From the NCBI RefSeq assembly GCF_002835735.1, contig NZ_PISD01000003.1, forward strand, positions 1-42,831: a stretch of DNA of 42,831 nt, given 5' to 3'. The notes under the pieces were generated by a model. The model was given only the letters and a program-made list of their open reading frames with translations. It was not told the DNA's origin and did no database searches. The position numbers and the translations under genes were made by a program. The number at the start of each line of letters is the position of its first letter. Position 1 is the stretch's first letter. This document shows positions 8,439 through 16,285 of this stretch, one piece after another. Source of the stretch: Cytobacillus horneckiae (lineage in GTDB: Bacteria > Bacillota > Bacilli > Bacillales > Cytobacillaceae).

Positions 8439-8977
8439 TTGGATTCTCCTTTATTAAATGTAATTAGAAAGCTGTGTCGATCTTTATTAAAATGCTTATT
8501 TTCAACCAGAATAGCTTCTTCTTCGCGTTGGATAAATGGACGTATATATTCAGATATATAAGTCTCCCAACCTCCAATTCGGCTCGGTACCACATAAACG
8601 CTATAATCCGATGGTTTAAGGTGTACGTGATAAAGAGAACTTGCAGCTTCGAGAATAAATTGCTCAATGTAATTTCGTTCTTCTTCAAGAGGGATAAATG
8701 TCGAGAAAATCCCCTCTGCTTCTTGTAAAGTTCTTCTTTTATAAGGTTTATACCGTTCTGGTTCGGATTCCTCGTATTTATTAAGCTCTTTTAGTTTGCG
8801 AGCAAGGTGTTCCATCCGTGAACGATCAATGCTCTTTTTCACTTTAAAAATCGATTGTTTCAATGGAACAATAATAGATACCTTTGGTTGTCTTGTTGCT
8901 GATGTGAAATAAGTAAAGTGATGAAGAGTATCTCCGAGTAATTCTCTATTCTCTTCGTTCTTAATTTTTAATTCCAT
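8435..8977 (-). CDS. Hypothetical protein, first gene of a three-gene operon
   Basis: 180 residues (MELKIKNEENRELLGDTLHH...). AAAGGAGA sits 7 nt before the ATG. It is basic in the middle (RSRMEHLARKLKELNKYEE, YKPYKRRTLQEAE) and has an aromatic C-terminal half (YSVYVVPSRIGGWETYISEY). It is translationally coupled to the 236-residue protein. No family is recognised. Confidence 0.7.
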   Translation of the reverse strand: MELKIKNEENRELLGDTLHHFTYFTSATRQPKVSIIVPLKQSIFKVKKSIDRSRMEHLARKLKELNKYEESEPERYKPYKRRTLQEAEGIFSTFIPLEEERNYIEQFILEAASSLYHVHLKPSDYSVYVVPSRIGGWETYISEYIRPFIQREEEAILVENKHFNKDRHSFLITFNKGESK

Positions 8978-9014
8978 GTGTATGTCTCCTTTGACTTTAT
9001 GTTAGTAAAAATAG

Positions 9015-9058
9015 AAAAAACCGCGAATCTCCTTTTATTGAAGGAAACCCACGGTTTT
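9015..9058 (-). terminator. Terminator between the 39-residue gene and its downstream operon
   Basis: AAAACCG/CGGTTTT outer arms plus an inner TCCTT/AAGGA helix, followed by a T6 run on the minus strand. It separates the transcription units. Confidence 0.65.
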
Positions 9059-9103
9059 CGTTTCTTTTTCCTATTCTTTTTTTGGCTTCATTTATACGTT
9101 AAT

Positions 9104-9223
9104 TTATGCTCGATCTATTTTTTGAGAAGAATTCTGTTCTCTCATAAATGAAACGATTTCGTCCAGCTGTGTAATTTGCTGATTGTCTAAGAAGGTATTT
9201 ACTCGCTTTCTATCCCCTCTCAT
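9104..9223 (-). CDS. Tiny protein, possible RHH-type peptide
   Basis: 39 residues, MRGDRKRVNTFLDNQQITQL then DEIVSFMREQ to the end. AAAGGGG lies 8 nt before the ATG at 9223 and the gene ends ahead of a terminator. The basic start followed by a short beta-like VNTFL and a helix resembles half of a ribbon-helix-helix fold, but the protein is too short to be sure. It is below usual ORF length cut-offs. Confidence 0.5.
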   Translation of the reverse strand: MRGDRKRVNTFLDNQQITQLDEIVSFMREQNSSQKIDRA

Positions 9224-9315
9224 TTTCTTTTCCCCTTTCTAATCTTTTAAATATCATACACACGTTTGGTAGATATTCGAATAGTTGGATGGAAACATAT
9301 TAAAAAAAAGAAAGT

Positions 9316-9348
9316 AAAAAACGACAGAACTGTATAAGTCCTATCGTT
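9316..9348 (-). terminator. Terminator of the Abi gene
   Basis: A 12-pair stem (320-331 with 337-348) whose two wobble pairs are G-U only on the minus strand, followed by T6. It begins 2 nt after the abi stop codon. Confidence 0.8.
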
Positions 9349-9349
9349 C

Positions 9350-10252
9350 TTATTTTCGAGGTTGAGCTTGAGATAATAAATCGTTCCAATTAGACGGGAA
9401 ACCGATATGGACAAAATCAATATCCTGTTCATATTCGGAGATAAGAGCTTCTAAATCAATATGAAATCTCTGCCCTTCGTTTTTAGAAAGCAGTCTTAGA
9501 GTAATATAAATACCTGCAAATATATACCCTCTATCAAAAAGTTTTTGCTCTTCTTTAAATAACTTAGGGGGAAAGGTCAGTCGTTTATTATATAGTCTGG
9601 CATAATGAGCGCAAACGTTACGAACGTTCGATAAAGTCTGTAGCCAACTTTCTAAATAGAAATACGGGACTTTATAGTAATGCTTGGCGATAAATTTCTT
9701 TACGTCTTCATTTAAATTTCGATAGAACTTTGATAAAAAACCAAACGATGTCACTTCTATTGCAGCCCATATAGGCAATTCACCAGAGTACTTACGAAAA
9801 TGATGTTCAACAAACAGTTCCCCTTTTCGGCTTTTCTGAATGAGCTTGTCTAATTCTTCTAACGATTCTCGGTGGAACTTTTCATTAATGAAATTCTCTT
9901 TATCTTTGTAACCGAGTGGGCCGAATTTGTGAGCTACTTCATATGAAATATGAGTGCGGAAAGCTATTTCAATGGTTTCTAATGCACCTAACAATAACAA
10001 TCTTAACTTACGGTCAAATTCATATAATGATAGCAATCTGTCAAAGGAAGTTCCTTCAATAAAGTCATCTTTGGATATGGGATCTTTTAAAGTGAGAGCG
10101 TATGCGGATAGTCGGTAATAATTAATTCGTTTGAGTGTGTTTTCTGCGAGGTCTGGGTTATCGATATCTAATTTTCTTTTTCGATAGATCTCAATTTGTT
10201 CTGAATATGTAGTAGGTGCTTTTATCTTGGATTTATCTTCTTCGGGATTCAA
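9350..10252 (-). CDS. Abi_2 (AbiD/AbiF-type) HEPN abortive-infection protein
   Basis: Abi_2 family members are cytoplasmic phage-exclusion proteins with a HEPN ribonuclease-like fold. Hallmarks seen are RINYYRLSAY, LYEFDRKLRLLLLGALETIE, AFRTHISYEVAHKFGPLGY, LPIWAAIEVTSFGFLSKFYR and the HEPN R-x4-H motif in NVRNVCAH (R211, H216 from the chosen start). Start: AAAGGA directly abuts an ATG at 10261 (no spacing) but lies 9 nt before a TTG at 10252, so TTG is preferred (300 residues). A longer ATG at 10303 would lie inside the upstream RNA hairpin. The gene is immediately preceded by a small terminator-ended RNA. This matches the known association of abiF genes with a structured RNA, which suggests an RNA-controlled toxin or defence unit (inference). 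Confidence 0.88.
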   Translation of the reverse strand: MNPEEDKSKIKAPTTYSEQIEIYRKRKLDIDNPDLAENTLKRINYYRLSAYALTLKDPISKDDFIEGTSFDRLLSLYEFDRKLRLLLLGALETIEIAFRTHISYEVAHKFGPLGYKDKENFINEKFHRESLEELDKLIQKSRKGELFVEHHFRKYSGELPIWAAIEVTSFGFLSKFYRNLNEDVKKFIAKHYYKVPYFYLESWLQTLSNVRNVCAHYARLYNKRLTFPPKLFKEEQKLFDRGYIFAGIYITLRLLSKNEGQRFHIDLEALISEYEQDIDFVHIGFPSNWNDLLSQAQPRK

Positions 10253-10271
10253 CGATATCATTCCTTTAGAT

Positions 10272-10327
10272 AAAAAAAATGACCCACATTGGTCCGCTTT
10301 CAATGAAGAGGCGTTGTGGGTTCTGTT
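10272..10327 (-). ncRNA. Small structured RNA upstream of abi (abiF-RNA-like)
   Basis: On the minus strand an ACCCACA/TGTGGGT stem (321-315 with 288-282) encloses a nested hairpin (CGC/GCG plus TTC/GAA) and is followed by eight T (279-272). This gives an RNA of about 55 nt that ends 11-20 nt before the abi start. A promoter lies just upstream. Weinberg and colleagues described an abiF RNA motif upstream of such genes. I infer membership from position and shape, not from a model search. Confidence 0.6.
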
Positions 10328-10333
10328 AACTTT

Positions 10334-10362
10334 AAGGTAACATTACATATTCGGAATGTCAA
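10334..10362 (-). promoter_or_regulatory. Promoter of the abi small RNA
   Basis: A perfect TTGACA (362-357), 17-bp spacer, then TACCTT (339-334), reading on the minus strand. The predicted start is about 10327, at the foot of the RNA hairpin. Confidence 0.6.
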
Positions 10363-10380
10363 GAATAAGGGAAATACTTG

Positions 10381-11886
10381 TTAATCAAAAAATAAATCAA
10401 ATAATGATTCTTCAAATTCCTTATCACTCATTTTAGGGGTAGTTGTATAAGGGTTTGTACTATTGCTCTTGATTGCCTTTTTAATTATGTTCTTTTCCCT
10501 TTTAATATCACTTTGTTTATTTTGCAACACTTCGTACTTTCTGTAATTTAACCAAGGATAACGAACAAAATGTTCCTGTTTTTTGTTTGAATTATGTTTA
10601 GTTGGCTTCTTCTTATTATCCGATTTATCAATTTGTATAACTTTTAAAGGAATTTCCGGTTTCAAATACTTTGCAATATACGAATTAATATTTGTAGTTT
10701 GAATTGATTTAAGGTGTCCGTCACTAAAAATACGGATGAATTGAAAGGTTCTATCCTTACTTCCATATTCTTCGATGATATATAATTCGTTTTCGTTTGT
10801 ACTTTTACTGAATTTAAAAGGTAATAATGGTAAGGTTTGTTTTAGATAATCCTTGCTATCCACTTCTAATTCCAAATTGACAGTATCTTTTCGAGGATTA
10901 AACTCATTTAACCTTGTAAGGCGCTTTAGTCCAGACTTTAAAGAAATCCTTCCGTAAAACGTAAGTATGATTATTTGGTTAAGTCCAATCTTCTCATAGA
11001 TAAAAACAATTTCTTCATCAATTAACCCAATCTTACTTTTATGATTGAAATACTCTATTCTATTTAATTGGTGAAGTTGGTGCAGTAGTTCTGAAATTTG
11101 GCTCTTACTTTGATTGGGACCTACTCTTTCGTTCCACCGTTCAAAAGCATGTTCAGTGACCGTTATTGAAAGTGATGCTCCAAAAAGATATTGAATAGCT
11201 GGTTTATTTATCGCCTTTTCATCTGCTCTCATCGATATAGTTTGTATCATTTCATAAGATAATTTTATCGAGTTAACAGGAAATTCCTTTACGAAAAGAT
11301 TTTCATTATGTATGAGTAATTCCTCGAAAGTTACTGAATTTGCTAAAGAGTTCATTTTTCTTTGTTCCTCTTTCCCTTTTGTTAGTCCCTGTTTCTTTTT
11401 TGTTTTTTTCCTCAAAGCCTTCTTTCGTTCTTTTTTCTCCATCTTTTGTTGTTCTTGTAACGATTTCAACTCTTCAGCTGCTTTTACTTTTGTGCGTGAG
11501 GGTTGAGGGAATATTTGTTTGGACAAAATATCTGGTTCAATCGATAGATATACGTAGCGATTCTCAATGTTTTCTAAATCATTTAAAAGTGGTTTAAGGG
11601 AAATTCGTCCATAGAACGTATCAATAACGGCTACCTTATTCTGTTTATGTTGTATGTAAAAACGAAAAACAATGTCGTTATCAATGACACCGAAGTTTTT
11701 CTGGTAATGGATTTCTTTAGATTTATGTAAATCAGTAAGTAATGAGTTCAATTGTTCCTTTTTAGCGGAGGGTCCAATTCTTTGATTCCACTGTTCCTCT
11801 GCGAAATCAGTCAGTATAACCTTTTCAATATTACTAAGGATTTCTTCGTTTATATTTTTTATCGTCCCTTTGATTTCATGAGACAT
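10381..11886 (-). CDS. Protein with two copies of an ERWNxRxGP domain
   Basis: 501 residues, AAAGGAG 8 nt before the ATG. It has an internal duplication: copy A (about 22-105) carries FAEEQWNQRIGP, a GVIDNDIVFRFY strand and IDTFYGRISLKPLLN. Copy B (about 239-325) carries HAFERWNERVGP, GLIDEEIVFIYE and ILTFYGRISLKSGLK. A highly basic linker (KKERKKALRKKTKKKQGLTK) separates them, and the C-terminal 170 residues are unrelated and basic. HAFERWxxR recalls DUF4258/mRNA-interferase-like folds, but only weakly. Copy A lacks the histidine of copy B. The gene sits upstream of the abi sRNA promoter on the same strand. Function unknown. Confidence 0.65.
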   Translation of the reverse strand: MSHEIKGTIKNINEEILSNIEKVILTDFAEEQWNQRIGPSAKKEQLNSLLTDLHKSKEIHYQKNFGVIDNDIVFRFYIQHKQNKVAVIDTFYGRISLKPLLNDLENIENRYVYLSIEPDILSKQIFPQPSRTKVKAAEELKSLQEQQKMEKKERKKALRKKTKKKQGLTKGKEEQRKMNSLANSVTFEELLIHNENLFVKEFPVNSIKLSYEMIQTISMRADEKAINKPAIQYLFGASLSITVTEHAFERWNERVGPNQSKSQISELLHQLHQLNRIEYFNHKSKIGLIDEEIVFIYEKIGLNQIIILTFYGRISLKSGLKRLTRLNEFNPRKDTVNLELEVDSKDYLKQTLPLLPFKFSKSTNENELYIIEEYGSKDRTFQFIRIFSDGHLKSIQTTNINSYIAKYLKPEIPLKVIQIDKSDNKKKPTKHNSNKKQEHFVRYPWLNYRKYEVLQNKQSDIKREKNIIKKAIKSNSTNPYTTTPKMSDKEFEESLFDLFFD

Positions 11887-12012
11887 ACCCTCCGCTCCTT
11901 TCGTTCTTTAATTAATGGACTGAATATTTAAATTATAATATATTAAGGTTTAATACACAAAGTGAAAATAAACATAAAATGTCTTTAAAATCTTATATTT
12001 TTAACTTTTTCA

Positions 12013-12041
12013 TTGCAACAGACCATTCGCGGTGGTATATT
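12013..12041 (+). promoter_or_regulatory. Promoter for the RHH/AAA+ operon
   Basis: TTGCAA (12013-12018), exactly 17 bp, then TATATT (12036-12041). It lies 50 nt upstream of the first start codon. Confidence 0.6.
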
Positions 12042-12091
12042 ATTTAAAAATAACGTATAAATGACGTAGAAAAAGAAAGAGGAAAGGGAAA

Positions 12092-12412
12092 ATGAAAACT
12101 TACAATTACAACTATCCAGTCGCTCTAAAAGAAGGCTGGCAAACATATCAAGAACAAACGTATTGTACGAATGAATCTCATGCGATTATCAATCTATTAA
12201 ATGCCGGATTACAACATATTGAAATAGAACCTATTCTATTTAATCCTAAAGAAACCGTGAGTTTCACTATGAAGTTACCTGAGCCTTTATTGAAGCGGAT
12301 TGACGAATCGAAAGAAAAGTTAGGGGTCAAAACACGAAGCAAAGCTATTTTTCTATTAATCGGAAAAGGGTTAGCCAAACATCAACAAGATCAGAACGAA
12401 GGAAAGGAATGA
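12092..12412 (+). CDS. Ribbon-helix-helix DNA-binding protein
   Basis: 106 residues. The C-terminal half VSFTMKLPEPLLKRIDESKE..RSKAIFLLIGKGLAK is a clear CopG/Arc-type ribbon-helix-helix (strand, helix, turn, helix). The N-terminal 45 residues are Tyr/Asn-rich and unassigned. GAGGAAAGGG precedes the ATG. The stop overlaps the start of the AAA+ gene (ATGA), so the two are co-translated. It likely binds its own promoter or the palindromic array 3' of the ATPase gene (inference). Confidence 0.75.
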   Translation: MKTYNYNYPVALKEGWQTYQEQTYCTNESHAIINLLNAGLQHIEIEPILFNPKETVSFTMKLPEPLLKRIDESKEKLGVKTRSKAIFLLIGKGLAKHQQDQNEGKE

Positions 12413-14385
12413 CCGGGATGTTTTTTAAAAAGAAAAATCCATCTACAACTAAGCAAACTGAAGTACCAGCATGGGAAAAAATAGGTTTGTCGAAAGAACA
12501 ATATGATGAAGCTCTTACTGTGATTTATGGACCGAAAGATGGGGACTTCACTTCATTTTTAAACAGACCTACTTCTTCATCAGCTGTTCAAATGAAACAA
12601 GAATCTGTTTCAGTAGCAAAACCAAACGTAGATCCACTTCCTCATGAGGCCCATTATGTTTCGCACAAAACAGAAGTTGAAAAAACACCGAAGGTTGTTT
12701 TTACTCCTTCCACTTCCCCTTCTACAGTAAACGGAGGTGAATTAGAAAAATACTTAAAAGCATTAGAGCGTATGGTGGGTCTGAAGCCAGTAAAAGAAAT
12801 GATTCATGAAATTGTGGACGATGTAAAAATGAGAAAAACCAGAGAAGCATTAGGACAAACAATGCCTGCTCCTTCTTTGAATATGACGTTTACTGGTAAT
12901 CCCGGAACAGGAAAAACTACTGTCGCTCAATTGGTCGGAAAGATTATGAAAGCAGCTGGTGTCCTTGAAAAAGGTCATTTCGTTTCTGTAACTAGAGCGG
13001 ATTTGGTCGTGGATTATATCGGAGGTACAGCGAAGAAAACAAAAGAGGTTCTTCAAAAAGCGTTAGGTGGGATATTGTTTATCGATGAAGCCTACTCCCT
13101 TGCTCGTGGCGGTGAACAGGATTTCGGCAAAGAAGCGATTGATATGATCGTAGAATTTATGGAAAGTCATAATGGGAAAATGATCGTCATCATGGCTGGA
13201 TATACGGAAGAGATGAAAGGGTTAACGAAAGTGAATCCCGGTATTGAATCCCGCTTCCAAAATATTATCGAATTTCCTGATTACACTGCAGAAGAAATGG
13301 TTCTACTTGCTCGTGTTACAGCTCGAAAATATCAAGTGAAATGGAATACCGAGACTGAAAAAGTAATGCTTGAAGTTTTTAACCGTAAACAGATTAAAGG
13401 ACGTAGTGATTCTGGAAATGGTCGATTAGTCCGAAATGAGTTAGAAGCAGCTATCCGTAGACAATCCAAGAGATTAGCAAAGAAACCGAATAAGACAAAA
13501 GAGGATGTGTTCTATTTACTCCCTTCTGACTTTGCCATCGAAAAGGAAAAAACTTTCAATTTAGAAAAAGAGCTAGAACAAATTGTTGGAAACGAAGAAT
13601 TAAAAAGTCACATCAGTAGTTTAGCTGCAACCGTAAAAATACAAAAAATGAGAAAAGAAAAAGGTCTCCCAACATCGGAACAATCGCTTCACATGGTTTT
13701 CAAAGGGAATCCCGGAACAGGAAAAACCACAATTGCTCGGATTCTTGGAAAACTGTTTAAAGAATTAGGAATTGTGAAGAAAGGTCATATGGTCGAAGTT
13801 TCTCGCAGTGATTTAGTGGCTGGTCATGTAGGACAAACCGCTCCGAAAACGAAGGAAAAGATTCAAGAAGCTTTAGGGGGAATCCTTTTTATTGATGAAG
13901 CCTATTCTCTTTCAAAAGGTGGACCTCAAGATTTCGGCAAAGAAGCGATTGATGAACTAGTTAAAATGATGGAGGACAATAAAGATGAATTAATTGTCAT
14001 TCTAGCTGGATATAATCGTGAAATGGACGAGTTTATGAAAGTAAATAGTGGTTTAGCCTCCCGCTTCCCTATCACAATGGAATTTAATGATTACAATGAA
14101 GAGGAATTAAAGCAATTATTCGTGATGATGGCGAAAAAGGATTCTTACCATTTGACCGAGGATGCAATGTTTGCGATTACAGCTATATGTAAAGTGGCGG
14201 TTAAACATAAAAGACCGGAAGATGGTAATGGCCGAATGGTTCGTAATATTTTGGAGCAAGCGAAACGCTATCAAGCAGAGCGTCTCATGAGATTAGATCG
14301 TGAACCATCTGTTGAAGAACTGCAGGAATTGAACATTACCGATTTTAAAGTTATTGGGGAACAGCTATTGCAAAAATTAAGGTAA
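12409..14385 (+). CDS. Double CbbX/SpoVK-type AAA+ ATPase
   Basis: 658 residues with two complete AAA+ modules of the CbbX/SpoVK/EccA class. Module 1: Walker A GNPGTGKT (163-170), Walker B GILFIDEAYSL (221-231), arginine-finger region IESRFQ (R283). Module 2: Walker A GNPGTGKT (433-440), Walker B GILFIDEAYSL (491-501), LASRFP. Residues 1-110 are Pro/Ser/Thr-rich and probably disordered. Start alternatives are the ATG at 12409 (coupled) or 12418 (AAAGGA 9 nt upstream). Such proteins form hexameric remodelling motors that thread or pull protein substrates. Coupling to an RHH protein and adjacency to a palindrome array suggest a DNA-associated role (inference). Confidence 0.88.
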   Translation: MTGMFFKKKNPSTTKQTEVPAWEKIGLSKEQYDEALTVIYGPKDGDFTSFLNRPTSSSAVQMKQESVSVAKPNVDPLPHEAHYVSHKTEVEKTPKVVFTPSTSPSTVNGGELEKYLKALERMVGLKPVKEMIHEIVDDVKMRKTREALGQTMPAPSLNMTFTGNPGTGKTTVAQLVGKIMKAAGVLEKGHFVSVTRADLVVDYIGGTAKKTKEVLQKALGGILFIDEAYSLARGGEQDFGKEAIDMIVEFMESHNGKMIVIMAGYTEEMKGLTKVNPGIESRFQNIIEFPDYTAEEMVLLARVTARKYQVKWNTETEKVMLEVFNRKQIKGRSDSGNGRLVRNELEAAIRRQSKRLAKKPNKTKEDVFYLLPSDFAIEKEKTFNLEKELEQIVGNEELKSHISSLAATVKIQKMRKEKGLPTSEQSLHMVFKGNPGTGKTTIARILGKLFKELGIVKKGHMVEVSRSDLVAGHVGQTAPKTKEKIQEALGGILFIDEAYSLSKGGPQDFGKEAIDELVKMMEDNKDELIVILAGYNREMDEFMKVNSGLASRFPITMEFNDYNEEELKQLFVMMAKKDSYHLTEDAMFAITAICKVAVKHKRPEDGNGRMVRNILEQAKRYQAERLMRLDREPSVEELQELNITDFKVIGEQLLQKLR

Positions 14386-14388
14386 CCA

Positions 14389-14424
14389 ACACTCTCCCTC
14401 GCTAGAGGGTAGGGTGTTTTTTTT
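14389..14424 (+). terminator. Terminator of the AAA+ operon
   Basis: A 12-pair stem ACAC-TCT-CCCTC with GAGGG-(T)AGG-GTGT, GCTA loop, then eight T. It starts 4 nt after the stop codon. Confidence 0.85.
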
Positions 14425-14439
14425 ATTTTTCCCCTATTT

Positions 14440-14900
14440 TCCTTACTTTTGATTATAAGTAAGGATATAGATACGCCTTACTTATAACCATAAGTGAGGA
14501 TACGGTAAAACAAGAAGAAATGTTGTTATACCAAGGGTTTCACATTACTCACAATAATAAGTAGGGATTTTAAAGTAAATATAGGAGAAACCAGTCCTAT
14601 CAAGGGTTTAAGCCTTGCTTATGATGAAAAGTAACGAAAGGAAAAAGTAGAAGGAAATAAAGATAAAAATCATAAGATGTTAAACAAAAATACTATCTTC
14701 ACTCATGATTAACGAAGGTTTTCTTTCATCCTTACTTTTGATTGTAAGTAAAGATGGAGAAGATTTGCCAAAAAGCCTGATAAATCAAGGTTCTATTTTA
14801 CTTATGATTAAAAGTAGGGATGAATAAAATAAGAATAAAAGGAATGGGAGAATCCTTTATTATCAAGGGATTTCCACTTACTTTTATACATAAGTAAGGA
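14440..14900. repeat. Array of 25-bp palindromic repeats (7 clear, 1 degenerate)
   Basis: Units of the form TCCTTACTT-N8-AAGTAAGGA start at 14441, 14476, 14543, 14613, 14730, 14796 and 14876, with a degenerate copy near 14693. The intervals are 35, 67, 70, about 80, about 37, 66 and 80 bp. Four units (14543, 14613, 14796, 14876) are preceded 10-12 bp upstream by a CAAGGG-like box. The array lies directly downstream of the RHH/AAA+ operon. It is a candidate centromere, operator array or secondary origin. Confidence 0.8.
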
Positions 14901-14934
14901 TTTTATATGATTGATATCTTTTCCTACTTCTAAT

Positions 14935-14946
14935 GAACATATGTTC
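14935..14946. promoter_or_regulatory. LexA/DinR-like palindrome
   Basis: GAACATATGTTC is a perfect 12-bp palindrome matching the GAAC-N4-GTTC core of Bacillus SOS boxes. The outer bases (T/T) deviate from consensus. No gene follows closely. Confidence 0.35.
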
Positions 14947-15730
14947 TCCCCCTCCCAACAAAAAAACATAAAAGAAAGTCAAAAAAATAAAAAAAGAAAA
15001 CCTCACCCCCAACAAGTGTTCCCCCCTCCCTCACTGGAAATAGAAAAAAGTAGTCCAAAGAGAAAGAAAGAAATAGTATTAGAAAGCTCCAGAAGGGGTC
15101 AGAATCGCTATTTTAGAGGAATTGGTATATTTCCCTTCATATAAGTGGTCCCGCTTCTTAGAAAGTAAATGAATATGGATAACAGCAGCCTTTTATTAGT
15201 CTTATATTTTAACCTCTTTAAAGGGCTTATAAAGGGTTCTCACCTCTTTTAAGGGTAAATGTCCTAATTAAAAAGGAAAAGGGAGAGAAAGGCTAGGAAA
15301 TGCTTCATACAGGCTTCTTTTCCCCTTGGGATTGCTGGGATCTATGGGTGAGTGTATTTATAAAGAAAAAAGATAAAAAAGGAAAAGGAAGAGAAAGGTT
15401 AAGGATGCGGAACATGGATAGCACCTTTTGGACTTTTGCTAGGTATGGAGTGAGTGCTATGCCCTCTCTTCGGAATGAATAAAAGTATGCATAAACGGAG
15501 CGGGATATGATGATATGTATGGTTGAGAAAATCACAAGGATTTAAGAAAATATATGGAGCTAGAATTATGGGCGGGAGGAACGGAGTGACGAGCGCACTC
15601 CCATTAAAAAGTGGTTATACCAAAGGAAAATAAAGGTGTAAAAAATAGAAAAATAGATGGTTTGTAATGATAATAGTGGGTGTTCTTTTCAGCGGGATTT
15701 ACCTGCTCAAAACCTTGCTATCACTCATAT

Positions 15731-15774
15731 ATAGGTTTGCTTACTAGGAAGCAAGGTGAAGTAAGCAAACCTAT
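15731..15774. other. Long perfect hairpin
   Basis: The 14-bp arms ATAGGTTTGCTTAC/GTAAGCAAACCTAT enclose a 16-nt loop. A T-rich tail follows on the plus strand. It could be a terminator or a small RNA. Sixteen bases (15757-15772) recur at 18481-18496. Confidence 0.5.
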
Positions 15775-15928
15775 TTTAGTTTTGGCTTTGCTTAGTTGTC
15801 TTATATAGACTTGAATAAATATATTGTTCGAACAATAATTTTCGAAGGATTTAGGAGAAATTGAGAGTCATATACTTTAATGGATTTTTAGTTATTGTTA
15901 TGTATTTTTATTCAACGAGATAATGCTG

Positions 15929-15962
15929 ATAGGGAAACCCCGATTATGGGGCGTCTCCCTAT
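15929..15962. other. GC-rich hairpin after the small membrane gene
   Basis: ATAGGGA/TCCCTAT plus inner CCCC/GGGG. No T run follows directly, so it is only a possible terminator for the minus-strand gene. Confidence 0.4.
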
Positions 15963-15982
15963 CTATATCTAAGTTATTGAAA

Positions 15983-16147
15983 CTATGGAGCGAAGTTTTG
16001 TACTACATCTCTTATTATCATTAGACCACCAATAAGGACGATTATAAGCAGAGCAACTAAAGGCAGAGCTACCTTTTTATTGGTTCGACTTTTAAAAATC
16101 AAAAACAATATAGCTGCAAGGATAATAAAGTAAATAATTGAATACAT
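15983..16147 (-). CDS. Small membrane protein
   Basis: 54 residues from the ATG at 16147, which has an ideal AAAGGAGG 5 nt upstream. An earlier in-frame start lacks one. Two hydrophobic segments, YSIIYFIILAAILFLIF and VALPLVALLIIVLIGGLMII, are separated by a basic SRTNKK turn, so both ends are probably on the same side of the membrane. Function unknown. Confidence 0.7.
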   Translation of the reverse strand: MYSIIYFIILAAILFLIFKSRTNKKVALPLVALLIIVLIGGLMIIRDVVQNFAP

Positions 16148-16244
16148 ATTTTCCTCCTTTAAAACCGTATATATTTTCAAAATAGACTTTCTACCAAATT
16201 ATAACACTCATTTCCTAGCTGTTGTATCAATAGGGTACAAAACC

Positions 16245-16272
16245 AAAAAAGACCACTTATTTAAAAGTGATC
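16245..16272 (-). terminator. Terminator of the Cys-rich protein gene
   Basis: An 8-bp stem (251-258 with 265-272, one G-U on the minus strand) followed by T6. Confidence 0.75.
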
Positions 16273-16285
16273 CATTTTGAAAACT

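Larger units (their letters stand above)
14386..15982. other. 1.6-kb non-coding region
   Basis: No supported gene. From left to right: a terminator, the 25-bp palindrome array (14440-14900), a LexA-like palindrome (14935-14946), low-complexity A/C-rich sequence (14947-15150), two copies of a purine-rich 30-mer (15270 and 15376), a GC-rich element (15568-15604), a 14-bp-stem hairpin (15731-15774) and a second hairpin (15929-15962). The short ORFs at 14911-15144 and 15300-15482 have poor start sites and low-complexity translations. Confidence 0.6.

Noticed and set aside
14440..14900. CRISPR array
   Set aside because: Repeats are imperfect palindromes with unequal, AT-rich intervals and no cas genes nearby.
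14911..15144. 77-residue ORF
   Set aside because: Low-complexity Lys/Ser/Pro sequence, no ribosome site, overlaps the LexA-like palindrome.
15300..15482. 60-residue ORFs on both strands
   Set aside because: No ribosome site, overlapping opposite-strand alternatives, translation lacks domain character.
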